Source: Boletus sp. NGJ (Eukaryota > Basidiomycota > Agaricomycetes > Boletales > Boletaceae). Taken from it: 64,000 bases of DNA. Below, piece after piece: positions 47,966-60,186 of this stretch. The DNA lies in the NCBI GenBank assembly GCA_019096195.1, contig JAGTXK010000190.1, positions 682,001-746,000 of the forward strand. Reading direction: 5' to 3'. The position numbers and the translations under genes are program-made. The notes below the pieces were generated by a model. That model did not search any database. It had not been told where the DNA came from and saw nothing but the letters and a program-made list of their open reading frames with translations. Each line of letters opens with the position of its first letter. The first letter of the stretch is position 1.

Positions 47966-50563
47966 ATGGGCGTGGTCCGCAGACTAACCCAAGCCCTTGA
48001 AATCCCTCATGACCCGGGCCTCACTCTGGTGCAGCAATTAATCACCGTGAGTGTGCCATTTGCACTCTGACAATATCGTCGTCCAACCGTCCCTTCTTCA
48101 ATCTCGGCTCTTCAAGAATGAGGACCTGCTGCCTGTGGTCCCCGAAAACAGGACTTGGCGTGGATACAACTATGCTGCATTGTGCGTCTAGGCGTACTTC
48201 TCCTTCAGACAGCACAATTCACGACGCTGGGGATCTAAACAGCTGGGTAGCAGACATGTTCAACGTTAATACGTGAGTCGCTCGTGTGATCCCAAAATAA
48301 GAATAAAAAACCCTTGGTGTTGCTAACCTCACCCTCGAGTTGGATGATCGTATCGGCCATGATCCAATTGGGTATGTCGTGGTGGCAAGCGTGGGTCTGC
48401 GTGTGGGTGGCATATGTCGCCGTGACACCGTTCCTGGTCTTGAATGCGCGACCTGGCGCAGTGTTCCATGTCACATTTCCAGTCGTCATCCGCACGAGTT
48501 TCGGAGTCTTTGGAAGTTTGTGGTGTGTCTTCAATCGGGGCGCAATGTCGTGGTGAGGACACCGGACAGCTCCCCTCCTCGTGTCTGTTTAAAATGGGAT
48601 TGCAGTATATGGTATGGGGTACAATCAAGCATTGGAGGGACATGTGTTTCGGTGATGCTACGGGCCATGTGGCCCAGCGTGAACACGATTCGTAAGTGAA
48701 GCCAGCTTTTTGAGGGGGTTTGAGCACGCAATCTCTGATGAATATTATTGGGACGTGGCAGCCAATTCACTTCCAGCTTCGTCTGGAACAAATACTAGGG
48801 ACTTTATGTGCTTCTTCTTGTTCTGGCTTCTCTCGCTGCCATTGATTTGGTTTCCTGTGCACAAGATGTTCGTAAGAGAAGGTTCTCGGTTCCAGATTTC
48901 GTCGCTTACACCTTCTGGAAAGTCGCCACTTCTTTGTAGTGAAGACAGTGGTTACGCCTACCGCGGCGATTGTATTCCTCGTGTGGTGCACCCTCAAAGC
49001 GCATGGTATAGGTCCAATCGTACGACAGCCTTCCTCTATCCATGGATCTAATCTGGCCTGGGCAATGGTCGTGAGCATCATGTCATGCATCAGCAACTCG
49101 GTGACGCTTCTCACGTCCGCATGTCTCGTCCGCTTCTTGGTCCCTATTCTCATTTTGAAACAAATAGGAACGCACCGGACTTTGCGTCCAGAGCAAGGAC
49201 GCCCGCTGCGGCCCTTTGGCCGCAACTCGTTGCACTTCCCTTGGCATCTTCTACCGTGTGTTTGATTGGTATCCTTGTCAGTTCATCTTCCCAGGCTATA
49301 TATGGAGAGGTTATCTGGTCACCCATCGATTTATTGGGCCGATTCTTGGATGAGAGTCCTACTCCGGCGACGAGGTTTGGGGTTTGTCCGACACTCACTA
49401 CGTTTACTGTGCCCGATGTGGCTCACCAGTTGACTAGGTATGGTTCATCTCCGCTTCCTTTGTTATTGCGCAGGTGAGCGACAGAATTGTTCGCATCTGA
49501 TATGCAAGATGTGTTACTGTTACTCATGGAATAAATCATACACGCGCCAGATGGGGTATGTCTATTTCATGTTACCGTACAGTAAACGGCGATTCATGTT
49601 CTGCTTCTTTCCGCTCGGTTGTTGGCAATGGGTGGTTCGCACGTATGCGTTTGCGCACTGGCAGAACGAATATATCTGCAAACTCAGTTTCGGCTGGGTG
49701 CGATCTGACCGCGCTATGTCCTCGTTTCATTGTGGGTGTCGTTGTCAACCATTACGCCGACGCGATATAATTGCATCAATGAGTAACATAACTCATCGTG
49801 TTTATAGAATATCCGACGAGGTGGATACATTGCGGCCATCGTTGGCTTAAGCATGTGTCCATGGAACTTACTCAAGAACAGCAATAACTTTACATCCTAC
49901 CTGTCCGCATACTCTGTCTTCTTAAGCTCTATTGCTGGGGTAATGGTGAGTCCATCTTCAAAGCGATTAACTTGCACTCACGGCAAAATGGACGGTATTT
50001 ATAATGTGATTAGGTCACGGAATATTATCTGATTCGAAAGGGACATTATAACGTTGTCGATTTGTACCAGACGGGAAAGGACAGCTGGTACTGGTATACG
50101 TACGGGGTAAATTTTCGGTGAGTAACTCCAGACCCTCGCTCGTGATGCCAAAGCGTCAATGGGATACGCGGATGCGGCTTACGACGCCTTTTGCAGTGCC
50201 TATGCCGCCTACATCGCTGGTATCTTGGTCAACGTGGTGGGGTTTGCAGGCGCGAGTGAGTGCTTTCTTTACTTTCTCAGCCTTTCGTACCTTCCCCTTG
50301 ACGGTGGTCATGATGCGGCTGAGAAAAAGAAAAGGTGTACTAACGCGAATGCCAACGTTTCCGGCGAACTTCCGTGTCATAAAGCTGGTCGTGTTGTACC
50401 AATTGCGGCTACACGGATATACGAGGTCGCATTCTTTACGGGATTCGGGGTATCGTCTATCGTGTATTATGTGCTGAACCGATTGTTCCCTGTTGTGGGT
50501 GCGGCCACGGCGTTTGAGGAGATTGATGTGTCGGAGTGGATGAAAGCCCAGGTCGATGCTTGA
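47966..50563 (+). CDS. NCS1-family nucleobase/allantoin permease
   Basis: A 523-aa protein from 15 exons: 47966-48046, 48117-48181, 48243-48272, 48340-48552, 48606-48691, 48762-48881, 48940-49114, 49168-49381, 49438-49473, 49551-49555, 49665-49731, 49808-49945, 50014-50117, 50197-50255, 50385-50563. Family motifs in order: [99 protein letters not shown]-like block, [64 protein letters not shown]. About 12 helices; acts at the plasma membrane as a proton symporter of uracil, uridine, allantoin or similar. The 5-nt exon ATGGG supplies Met-Gly in AQMGTN. No frame breaks, so the gene looks intact. Confidence 0.94.
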
Positions 50564-51132
50564 AGCTTGAAGGGAGATAACTCATCACATATGTCGTCCA
50601 AGTAGTTCATGGTTTTTCGGGGACACCCGATGTATGATGTCATTCAAGATAGGAGCTGGAGGGTGAACGGGCCCTCACTTTGTCAAGCACGATGACGTCT
50701 GGCACTCAGTCACCCCCGCTTGAAGCAACGGGATCCCATATCCCAATGGGCGTATCGTCCATTGATGGGACCTGCTCTCGACCCATGAAGGACATCGAAC
50801 AACGCGCAGGTAGGGTCGCATCCAGTCCTAGAGGGGCTAGTATGTCTAATCCTTTTCATACGAATAGATTACTTTAGTGATGAGGTACGTCAAACTTGGC
50901 AGTTAGATGTGTTCTAGACCTTACGGCTCACTGGCGTTGCATCCAAAAGGTCAAGGAACAATATGCGCAATGTTTGCCCGCTGAAAAGCCGCAGCCGGTG
51001 GACAAAGAGACACAGGGGAAACAAGGGAAGTAGGAAAGTCGTTGACGCGTGTGGGTTACATTGTCCTCGGAAAGCGATATATTCTTGTTCCCATGTTGTA
51101 CGAACGTTGAGACTGCTTGACTAAGTTACCTT
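50564..51132. other. Convergent interval with a possible tiny gene
   Basis: Between the permease and the MAT2B-like gene. A 62-codon frame (50691-50877, +) begins MTSGTQSPPLEATG and contains SRPMKDIEQRAG. A second open piece ends VKEQYAQCLPAEKPQ... at TAG 51031-51033. They could be exons of one small gene, but no intron of acceptable length joins them in frame. Confidence 0.3.
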
Positions 51133-52458
51133 CTATTGCGCCTGGGTGCTAGTCAAATATCTGGACCACCAGTCCTCGAAATTCGAGCAACCCAAGTCGC
51201 CGACCAACTCTACCGTCTCTTCGGTGGACAAGTGACAGTCTTTAGGACGTGCAACTGCGTCCGTTGGGATGGAGCTGTCGCGGATGATATGGTTTATGGG
51301 CAATTTGAGGATCTTTCCAAATATTTCGCACATGGTGTACTTGGTCAGGCATTCACCCGCCGAATAGTGCACGACTCGGGGAAGAGCCTTGTCTGAATCT
51401 GTGTCCCCCGATTGTGAAGAGGAAGAGGTGAAGGGCGAGAATCAGCACCTACCTGACAGACGAACGAGGAATGAGGCGATATCGAGAACGTTGGTAGGGT
51501 ACCTCTGTGCATAGTCATCCATCTTGTAAGTCTTCCCAGATTGATCCTGCACGACATCAAGGAGGATGTTGACCGCGGAATCGGAATTCTTCGGTGCCGG
51601 ACCATAACTTCAAAATCAAGTCAGGTCAAAACAAATTGTGAATTTGATGCAGCTCACAGCACGGGCACCCGAAGAACGACAACCTTGGCGCCACTCACTC
51701 CTAAAGCGGCCTTCTCGCCAGCAAATTTCGTGATGCCATATTCCTGCAGCGGGTTTGCTTCGCTTCCCGGTTTGTAAGGAGGGTTCTTGCCGTCAAAAAC
51801 ATAATCTAGATTCCGGGGCACCTTCTGCGTGAGAATGGACGTATATTCACCAGGACAACCAGGATACCTGTGGAAATGTACACAAGGGTAGCATCGTTAT
51901 TCCTGCAGATTTGAGCGAGATGTCCAGGCACATCTTGGTTGAGCTATATGGGTGATATTAATCACAGAACCCGGTGAGGTCATTGACGCGTGGACGCACC
52001 TTAACTGCGGCGGCAGCGCCACCCTATAGAATACAGGTTTTTGTTGAATTCTGTCTCGTGGAAGGGTGTCCGACTTACATCTTTGAATGCATCTGGCCGC
52101 CTTTCGGCTGCGCAATGAATCAACCCTTGAATGGATCCAGCCGGCCGCATCAGCAGTGAGCCAGTCCGAACGTCTACCGATGGGCCATTGACATACAGTT
52201 GAATCCGTGCTCGCTAAACAACTTGCGGAGGGTCGCACCTCCCTGGGAGAGCAGATCGGTTGTCAAGTCGAGTTTGACGAGTCCTTCTTTGACTTGTGAG
52301 TATGATAGACCGACAGTGGGGACACCCGTGCCCTGGAATGCGTTGTACACGGCAGTCCCTAGGACGCCAGATGCACCTGAGTATGATATTGGTCCATTAG
52401 ATCATCATGGAAGACGTGGATGGTTGGAACCTGTGACTAGGACACTTTTCCGAGTCAT
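51133..52458 (-). CDS. MAT2B/RmlD-like NAD(P)-dependent reductase
   Basis: A 307-aa protein from exons 52458-52431, 52376-52197, 52125-52079, 52023-52000, 51943-51868, 51805-51658, 51607-51453 and 51398-51133. It has the extended SDR signature: nucleotide loop VLVTGASGVLG at the N-terminus (split by the first intron at G), IHCAAERRPDAF, DVPGHLAQIC, YISTDYVFDGKNPPY, then YGITKFAGEK with the catalytic Tyr-x3-Lys, RVPVLYGPAP, and the C-terminal substrate part HYSAGECLTKYTMCEIFGKI. Closest known families are dTDP-4-dehydrorhamnose reductase and the regulatory beta subunit of methionine adenosyltransferase (MAT2B); the ERRPD and GKNPPY blocks favour MAT2B. Exon 4 is only 24 nt (GGAAAAVK). Confidence 0.92.
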
Positions 52459-54564
52459 CGACTTGGATTCAGAGTAAAAGGCAACGGTTGTTCGGATCGA
52501 TCAGTTGTGCTGGCACTGCAAGCAAGACCTAGGCTTCGGCATTCAGGGCCCGGGCACGCGAGAATTTTATTTCGCAGGCCCCCCATTGGTCAGAGATTTT
52601 TTTTTTCATGTTCAACCTCTAGGCTCAATGCAACAGTGTCAGAAATCGTCGCTCTCGAATTTGGGTGTCGGTCGAGTTCTGTGCAAGTCGTCAAGTCTGC
52701 CCAACAGTTCCCAAGGTTTCGGTTCGTTCTTTGGATGAGAAGTGTCCACACAGCCTCCACTGAAATTCACTGATGTCGGACTCCAGTACTCTGTCTTGCT
52801 CAAAATATCTGACCTACTCCAGGAAAGCACCCTGCGAGCCCGACCCCTATTAGCTTGCGCAACCACGATCACGTTGATCACTTTGTAGTCCATCAGCCAA
52901 CTTCACAACGTTTTGTCCTGCACTCGAACGAGCTAGTTCCGTGGCCGCCGTACTTACGCTCGCATCCAGCTAGAGTCGGGCCGGTTCGGCTGTTTCGCCT
53001 AATAATATTTGACCCAGTGGTGCGGCCTCGCGCAATCCCACCAGCGGCTCCGATTGGGCCTTGTCACACCTCTCTGATTCAGAGCATCGGATGGCTCAAT
53101 AAGGTTTGTCGAGTAACGGAATTGGCAACGCTCCGGAAAAGTCCATGGGACATTGGGAGATACCGACGCCGAGCGAACGGGTTAGGGCCAACGGCGAACA
53201 CGAGGCTCACAGGTCACCTGTTGCTCAGACAACTATCCATGTCGAATTGGAACGCGAGCCCTGTGCGTTGGGATGACGATTTGAATGTCCATCCTATAAC
53301 TTGAACCATTCCAGCTTTCACTGATTCGTTAGAAGGAGACTAATTATGTCTATCTTGAATTTTCGCCAGGCATCTTATGAGTGGAAGCGCAACTATTGCC
53401 CAGGCTAGTTTCCCCATACCAAGCGCCCACTTGACATTTGCAGTAATTCCCGCTCCACATCACGTAACGTATTAGCGCCAGGGTCCAGTACCAAAGCGGT
53501 ATAGCCGGGATTGAAACGCGACATGTTCATGGTCAGTCAGTTTCTCTTAGGGAGTCTAGAGACCAGACCAGTCACGTCCTTCAGCCACAAACGTGTATCG
53601 CCTCAGTGAAACACGCTGCACTCGGTCAGTGTATGATATATCCTGAGCTGTCCTGGGCCTGATTCGTGTACGTCTAAAAACGACCCTGATTATGCCCACG
53701 GGTAAGTCGGTTTTTGCCCCATGGTAAAGTCCGTCCCTTGAACTTCAGGTTTGGGCAGCTCGTGATCTCAGTTAAGGTCCATTTTTTGCGCATGGGGAAG
53801 TATGCTTTGGGACTTGGAATCACATCCTTGGATGACAGTAAACATAGACTTTGTGGCGTTGTCACAAGGGTGCCCCGCGCCTACATTTAAGTGCAGCAAG
53901 GGAATTTTGCCCCAGTTCGCATCAAAGCGTCTCCGTGGTAAGTAAGTTCTCACGCGAGGGATTTACAGTCAGGTTGACAACCAGCTGTCACTTCGAATTT
54001 AGACTCCTTTCCCGCAAGCGGCGGCCAAGGACTTGCAGCCGCCCCCAACACAGTCGTTGGATCAATCATCAGTGTGAGTGAAACTTGTACCTAGATTATC
54101 ATGAAAACCGCGTAACCATTCACAACGTAATGGCTTCGGATTTACCAGTCTGCCCTTACTGCGAATCATAACTTCCCAATGCTTGCCCGTCGAACGGTTG
54201 AAGGTGTCCAAGATTTGAATCCAAGTCGTTCCTATGACACTAATAGTTCGACAGCGCATATGCCACCAGGCTCGAATTCTCGGTATTTAGTCCAATGATC
54301 AGGGGCGTGAGCTCTATTAATGAGAGTATCGCACAAAATCAATTCTACTTCAGAATTCGGATAGGCTGAATGTAGCTGTGTTATCGCATGGTTATGTGAA
54401 TTACCACACCCCTCCGGAGTTGAAGGTGCGTTGACACGGACCCCCACGGTTATGCTTCTGCCTGTCAGATTAAGGTAAAATACGTGTACGTCAGGTCTGT
54501 CAGACAAACTTATATCAGACGGGACAGCAGGCTGTCCTTTCCGCAGGTGGTACTCGTGTCTTTT
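52459..54564. other. Divergent intergenic region, 2.1 kb
   Basis: Between the MAT2B-like gene (-) and the arrestin-like gene (+). No frame has domain-like content; a 91-codon antisense frame at 54232-54507 lacks support. No tRNA could be recognised. Confidence 0.35.
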
Positions 54565-56224
54565 ATGTCACCTATTGTACATTCTGAGCTCAGAATGATA
54601 CCCTTAAAGCCTTCCCTTGTCATTCAATCCCCAGTGGCGGCCTCGAGCTACGTACAAGCCGAAAGATTCAAGAAGCCTACTTCATCTTATCCACACATTT
54701 CGTTCTTCCGGTAAGCACAACTCATACGCCAGAGAAAGCCCACTCAGCTAGGTCCTCTAGCTCCTTACTGTTGGATATGCAAATATATAGCCCTTCTGTT
54801 AAAGTGGTAAAGTTGCCTGCATTAGAGATCTCGCAACCTCGTCCGGTGTTTTGCGACCAAGATAAGATCGAGGGAAAAATTATGCTCGATCCTAGCTTCC
54901 GGAACGGCCGTTTAACGATCTCTGTACGTTTCTCTCTACCCCCGTCCCTTCTCTCGGCTGATAGATGGTCAGCTGGAGGGAGCCTTTGAATATTCGGACA
55001 GTCCGTATGACCAGTATTCTCATAACCCGACAATCAGAAAACATCGACACGTATTCTTATCTTCATCGGCTACCATTCCCATCTCAACTATCCCTGACTC
55101 TCGATCGACCATCCGTGAGGCGCTAAGCCGCAAGCGGCCTAGTATGTTGAACCTGAACAGTCCTGCATCCCGTACTTGCGAATTCAGGTTCGAACTTCCT
55201 CATGGGTCTCGGCCAGGCGAGGAGATGCCGTCGACGTTCTCATCCAAGACTCCTCCCGGGGATTTGCGAAGACAGTCACGCACGGAGGAACTTGAGGTCG
55301 CATACCGTATCACGGCAGTCTGGGAAGGATCTGATGGGTCTGAGCCGAAAGCCATGTACGTCGATTGTGGCATGCGAGATAAAATAAGATCTGACGATTT
55401 TCTCCCAGATTAGAAGCCCCTGTATTATTCCAACCGGACACCGATTTCCAATCATTTGATGGTTCTACTATGGAACCGAAATCTTGGTTAGAAATGCCTT
55501 TGATCCCTGAACGTCCGATTCCGTTCGGCTGTGCGGTGAGTGGATATGGGGGTTCATTATCAAGGTGAAACTGATGGTGCTCGTCACAGGTGACACTTCC
55601 CCGCCCCCAATCATTTTCTCGCTGTGGTTTCGTCCCGTATTTTGTTGTGTTCGCAACGAACACTAGATCACCACGTTTAGTCCAGGAAATCGCTGCTGAT
55701 GCAACGATAACTGTATCCCTTATCCGTAAAATTACTATAACCCCGCAACGCACGCCGCAATCACCGACTCCTCCAGATACACCACCTTCCAGCGATGAGT
55801 CGGACAGCCAATCATCCCCGTTCGCACCTCGCTCTAGGCTGCTCAGACGCTCGGACAAGATACCTCCTCGATCTCACTCTCAGTATAAGTCCTTGTCGGA
55901 AAGTAAACCTCTGCCCAAGCTCTCACAAGAGGTTTTTTCTGTATCGCGAACGCTGGAGACCCAGCTCTCCATTGGTTTCCCAAAACGTCCTCGGGCGAAT
56001 GCTGCGTCGCAGAGTCTTCCTGATGGACTCTACAAGGGGAGAGTGCAACTATCCAAGGGCATGTTGCCTAGTATGGACTGGCCTGGAATAACAGTCGAGG
56101 TGAGAACTGTCGCTATGCACGGCGATTGAGCGTATCTTACCCTCTTTTGTAGTATTACTTTGATGTTTCTGTCTTGGTCGGGCAGGACAACGTGAGGGCG
56201 CGGGTCCCGATCAAAGTTTATTAG
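54565..56224 (+). CDS. Arrestin-like protein
   Basis: A 456-aa protein from exons 54565-54710, 54791-54923, 54973-55355, 55409-55535, 55590-56099 and 56153-56224. The arrestin-N-like beta-sandwich begins KVVKLPALEISQPRPVF, continues GKIMLDPSFRNGRLTISLEGAFEYSDSPY, and includes TCEFRFELPHGSRPGEEMP and ELEVAYRITAVWEG. The C-terminal sandwich includes TLPRPQSFSRCGFVPYFVVF and ends YYFDVSVLVGQDNVRARVPIKVY, separated by a Ser/Pro-rich insert of about 90 residues. Such proteins are adaptors for receptor or transporter ubiquitination; no PPxY motif was seen. The start could also be the second ATG at 54595. First exon placement is the least certain. Confidence 0.82.
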
Positions 56225-56704
56225 CCCTCCTCTCCTCTCTTGGGTGAGCTTTGGCGACCATCCTTGCTGGTTTAGAGATGGCTGCGCCATCCACTATGCA
56301 TCTGTCTTTTTTTATTCGTATTACTGTATTCAACTCAGCTCATATATTGGACTCGTGCATCATGGTTTATTGGTATTGTAAAGCATGTATATCACTGAAC
56401 ACGTTTATGCAAACTGCAGTATCATACTATATTTTTTTCCATTCTTATGAGCACCGTGAGTGTGCGCTAAGGCAGGGGTTGATTGCTACATTCGGTACCC
56501 GACAACGTTCGCACTCGCCGCGACTCAAGTCCGAGTCACCAGACTGGTGTGTTTTGGCTTCACCTCAGGCGCCTCAAGATTTCAAGGATTTTGTCATCAT
56601 CCAAGAATTTGATACTAGCATCGAGGCGGCTTGTCATCCACATCCTCTGAATCGAGTCGACCACCCAGTAGAGCGTCATACTGCACGAGAAAACGGACGC
56701 GACG
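56225..56704. other. Tandem intergenic region
   Basis: The 480 bp between the arrestin-like gene and VPS16 contain the VPS16 promoter. No separate gene is supported. Confidence 0.35.
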
Positions 56705-59700
56705 ATGGACCCCGCTGTCGAACATCCGACCACTACTTGGGAAGCAATGCCAGAAGGAAACGTGTTCTATCGACGTTTACAGCTCTATTCGATACCAGGC
56801 AAGCTACCCGACTTGAACGATTTTGTCATCGCTGGGTGTCGAAATGGTGGACCCATCGGTACGTGTGCAGGCTGTTTTGCAGCGGCGTCGTGCGACCCGC
56901 GCACATATGTTAATCTTCGTCTCCACTATATCATATAGCGCTCATGCGTGACACGTCAAAGATAATCGCGATCGGTCGCGCCGGTCCTGCTTTCTCGAGG
57001 TCTCAGATTCAAGTGTTTTCGACCGCGGGCGAGGGGTTGCTGTTACTCAGTGTGGATATTCTGCTACTCCTACACTTTGGGCGACGATAGCTGACGAGCT
57101 AGTGGACAGTGGGATCAGGGGAGAATCGTTCGGTTTGGATGGACTACCGACGAACGGTTGGTAGTGCTCAACGAAGAGGGTGTCTATCGATTATACGACC
57201 TCCAAGGCGACTATCAACAACACTCTCTCGGATCAGAGGCCGCAGAAATGGGAATAATAGACGCCCGGATCCATGAGAATGGTTTAGTGGCTCTCACGAC
57301 CTCATTGACGTTCCTAGAGATTAAGGATTGGGAAGGCGGCAAGCCGCTCACGTTGGCAAATCCTGGTGTGTGTGTAGTGATGTGTCTGTGTGTGTTTAAC
57401 GTGAGAGGACTGAAATGGCGGAACGATAGGATTGTCTGAGCCACCACATGCGTGGGCTGTCATTCCGCCTGACCAGAACATCTCGCGGCACGTTGAGGTG
57501 TTACTGTCGATGGAGACGACGATTCTGGCCGTCGATAATCTGGAGAGCGTAGACCAGCGTGTAGCGCGCGGGCCATTTTTGAAGGTGGCTCCGTCGCCGA
57601 ATGGCAAGTTGTTGGCGCTCTTGAATTACAATGGTCTATTATGGGTCGTCTCGACCGACTTTCAACGCAGCCTCGCAGAATTTGATACTCAAACAGCTGG
57701 TGCAGAAGGTCCAGTTAACCAAGTCGAATGGTGCGGGAACGATGCCATTCTGGTTACGTGGAATAATCTTGCATTCTTGGTCGGACCATCTGGCGACACT
57801 CTGCGGTAAGTCATCGCGCGGACTGAGAATCTCGCGAGGAATATAAAGTATGACAGGTATTTCTATTCCGGAGCGACGTTTGCAGTCACAGAACTGGACG
57901 GCGTGCGCGTCATCGGCCAAGAAGTTTCTGATTTCATACAAAAAGTGCCCGGTATGGATGGATGCTCGAATGGACGATGCGTCGCGGAACTAATCCCACC
58001 GTTAGCATCATCGGTGTCGGTGTTCCGACCTGGTTCCACGACTCCATCTGCTATGCTGTTTGACGCATGGGAGAGTTTCACTCGGCGTTCGTCCAAGGCA
58101 GACGAGAGCATTCGGAACATTCGACCGGAACTTGCAGCGGCTGTCAACGAATGTATTGATGCTGCAGGCCACGAATGGGAACCATACTGGCAGCGCCGGC
58201 TTCTCAGTGTCAGTACCCCTACGACCTCGCAATTGTCTGTTCTTTTTGATAACGTGGTTTTTTCAGGCAGCGAAGTTTGGTTGGGGATTCTTGGATCTGT
58301 ACAACCCTGGTGATTTCGTTGCGATGGGGCAGGCACTGAAGGTGTTGAATTCGGTCAGGTTCTACGAGATAGGGATACCATTGACCTATTCCCAGTAAGC
58401 AAAAAAGGTCTCATGGTTTTCGCTATCTTGCTGATAGGTCGTACGCGTCAAGGTATCAATACGTCTCCCCGATGCATCTCATCACCCGGCTGACATCGCG
58501 AAACTTGCACCTTCTCGCCCTTCGGATCTCGTCATACCTCTCACTGAAAGCGGACATCGTCTTGAAACACTGGGCCAGCGCAAAGATTGCGCGTTCTAAA
58601 TCATCCGCCACGGATACCGAAGACGCGGAGTTGTGCAAGGTGATCGTTGACAAATTCGAGAAGCTCGGAAAAGGCACGGTGAGTTACGGAGACATTGCAC
58701 GTCGCGCATGGGAAGTCGGCAGGGCTGGTCTGGCGACCAAGGTGAGCACGCGCTTCGTTTTCTTCACATTTCCCCGCGTCCGTTTTGCCAACGTTGACTC
58801 GCCCCAAGCTTCTTGACCACGAGACACGCGCTTCGGATCAGGTACCACTCTTGTTGACGATGAGGGAAGACAAATTAGCCTTGTTGAAGGCGGTGGATAG
58901 TGGGGATACTGAACTCGGTGCGTGTCTGTTTGTATGACGGTAGCGAGTAGATTTGCTAAATGTTTCAGTGTACCATGTTTTGCTGCACTTGCACAAGCGA
59001 CTCTCCCTCGGCACCTTCTTCCGTCTGATTGAGGACGGGGGAGAACGCCTTGCACCTGCTAGCAGGCTACTCCAAGTTTATGCTCGGGAACAAAACAGGG
59101 AAATGCTGCGCGATTTCTACTATAGCGACGACAGAAGAGTGGAGAGTGCCGTGCTAGCACTAGAAGAAGCCAGCCAAATGATGGTACGTGTGTGTGGCTT
59201 TCGTCGACTTCGTTCACGTTCGTCATCTTGCAAGGTGTAGGACCAAGCAGGCACGATCGCTTCTGTCAAGGCTGCGGAAAAGTTCTTTTCCGAGGACAAG
59301 GATCGCGGTTTCGAAGCCAAGGCGCGCTCCCTTTTTTTTTTATTCGGGGTTCTGGAGACTGATATGGAGCGCATTGGTCTATCGGAAATGCAGATGATGG
59401 ACGAGAGCGCACGTCTGCTGGCGATGCAACAACAGCTTGAGAAGGACTCTGATGGCAAGGTCAAATTCTTTGGACAGAGTGTCTCCGAGACGATACGTAC
59501 CTGTCTCATGAACGGGATGAGCAAGAAAGCAGACAAGGTCAAGAGCGAGTTCAAGGTGCCCGACAAACGGTGGGTGGTTGTCCGTCCCTTCGTGCTAGGT
59601 CGTCTCGGATTGAATATTAGTCTCAATTCCGTCTTTTTCTTTGACGTAGGTTTTGGTATATCAAATTGCATGCATTGACGGCGCTCAGAGACTTTGACAG

Positions 59701-60040
59701 TCTCGACACGTTTGCGCGATCGAGACGGAGTCCAATCGGATATGAGGCGTTTGTTCGACATCTCGTCATAGCTGGGCATCTCAAAGAGGCTGCGAGCTAC
59801 GTGATGCGATGCGATGCGCCGAAGAGGGTGGAACTGTATGTCCTTTGCGAGGACTGGCGCGGGGCCGGGAGAGAGTGCAAGGAGCGAGGCGACAAGAAAG
59901 GACTGGAGTATGCTCTCTTTTTCCAAGTCCTCTTAAAGGCGAGTCGTCACTGATGCACTTTGATCAGAGCGCTGAAGAAACAGTGTCCAAACACGTTGAT
60001 CGCACGAGAACTGGATATTCTAAGTGCCTCGATGAAGTGA
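56705..60040 (+). CDS. VPS16: VPS16, HOPS/CORVET core subunit
   Basis: An 841-aa protein (human 839) from 14 exons: 56705-56858, 56939-57051, 57110-57365, 57430-57805, 57857-57951, 58006-58208, 58267-58394, 58453-58741, 58809-58917, 58969-59183, 59241-59321, 59394-59569, 59650-59907, 59968-60040. N-terminal beta-propeller: [49 protein letters not shown]-terminal alpha-solenoid: [83 protein letters not shown], and the end [18 protein letters not shown]. Needed for tethering and SNARE assembly at endosomes and vacuoles. The junction 59321/59394 lacks a GT donor: either a GC-AG intron or 24 extra in-frame codons (ARSLFLLFG...) are kept. Confidence 0.95.
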
Positions 60041-60186
60041 AGGTAACTGTGGCCATACGTTGCGTCGTGTTTCGTCTGTTTCCGCTTGCTTGTTACGTGC
60101 GATTTTGTTACTGGACCCTCTGATTTATAATGACCATGTCCGCGTGAGACCAGGTTTGAAAGACAAGGCTTGTGCATTCGCCTAGG

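Noticed and set aside
53440-53560. Possible tRNA-like GGGATTGAAA (B-box-like) segment
   Set aside because: No cloverleaf could be folded around it and the A-box is missing.
54232-54507. 91-codon minus-strand frame upstream of the arrestin-like gene
   Set aside because: Its end overlaps no exon structure and the peptide has no recognisable pattern.
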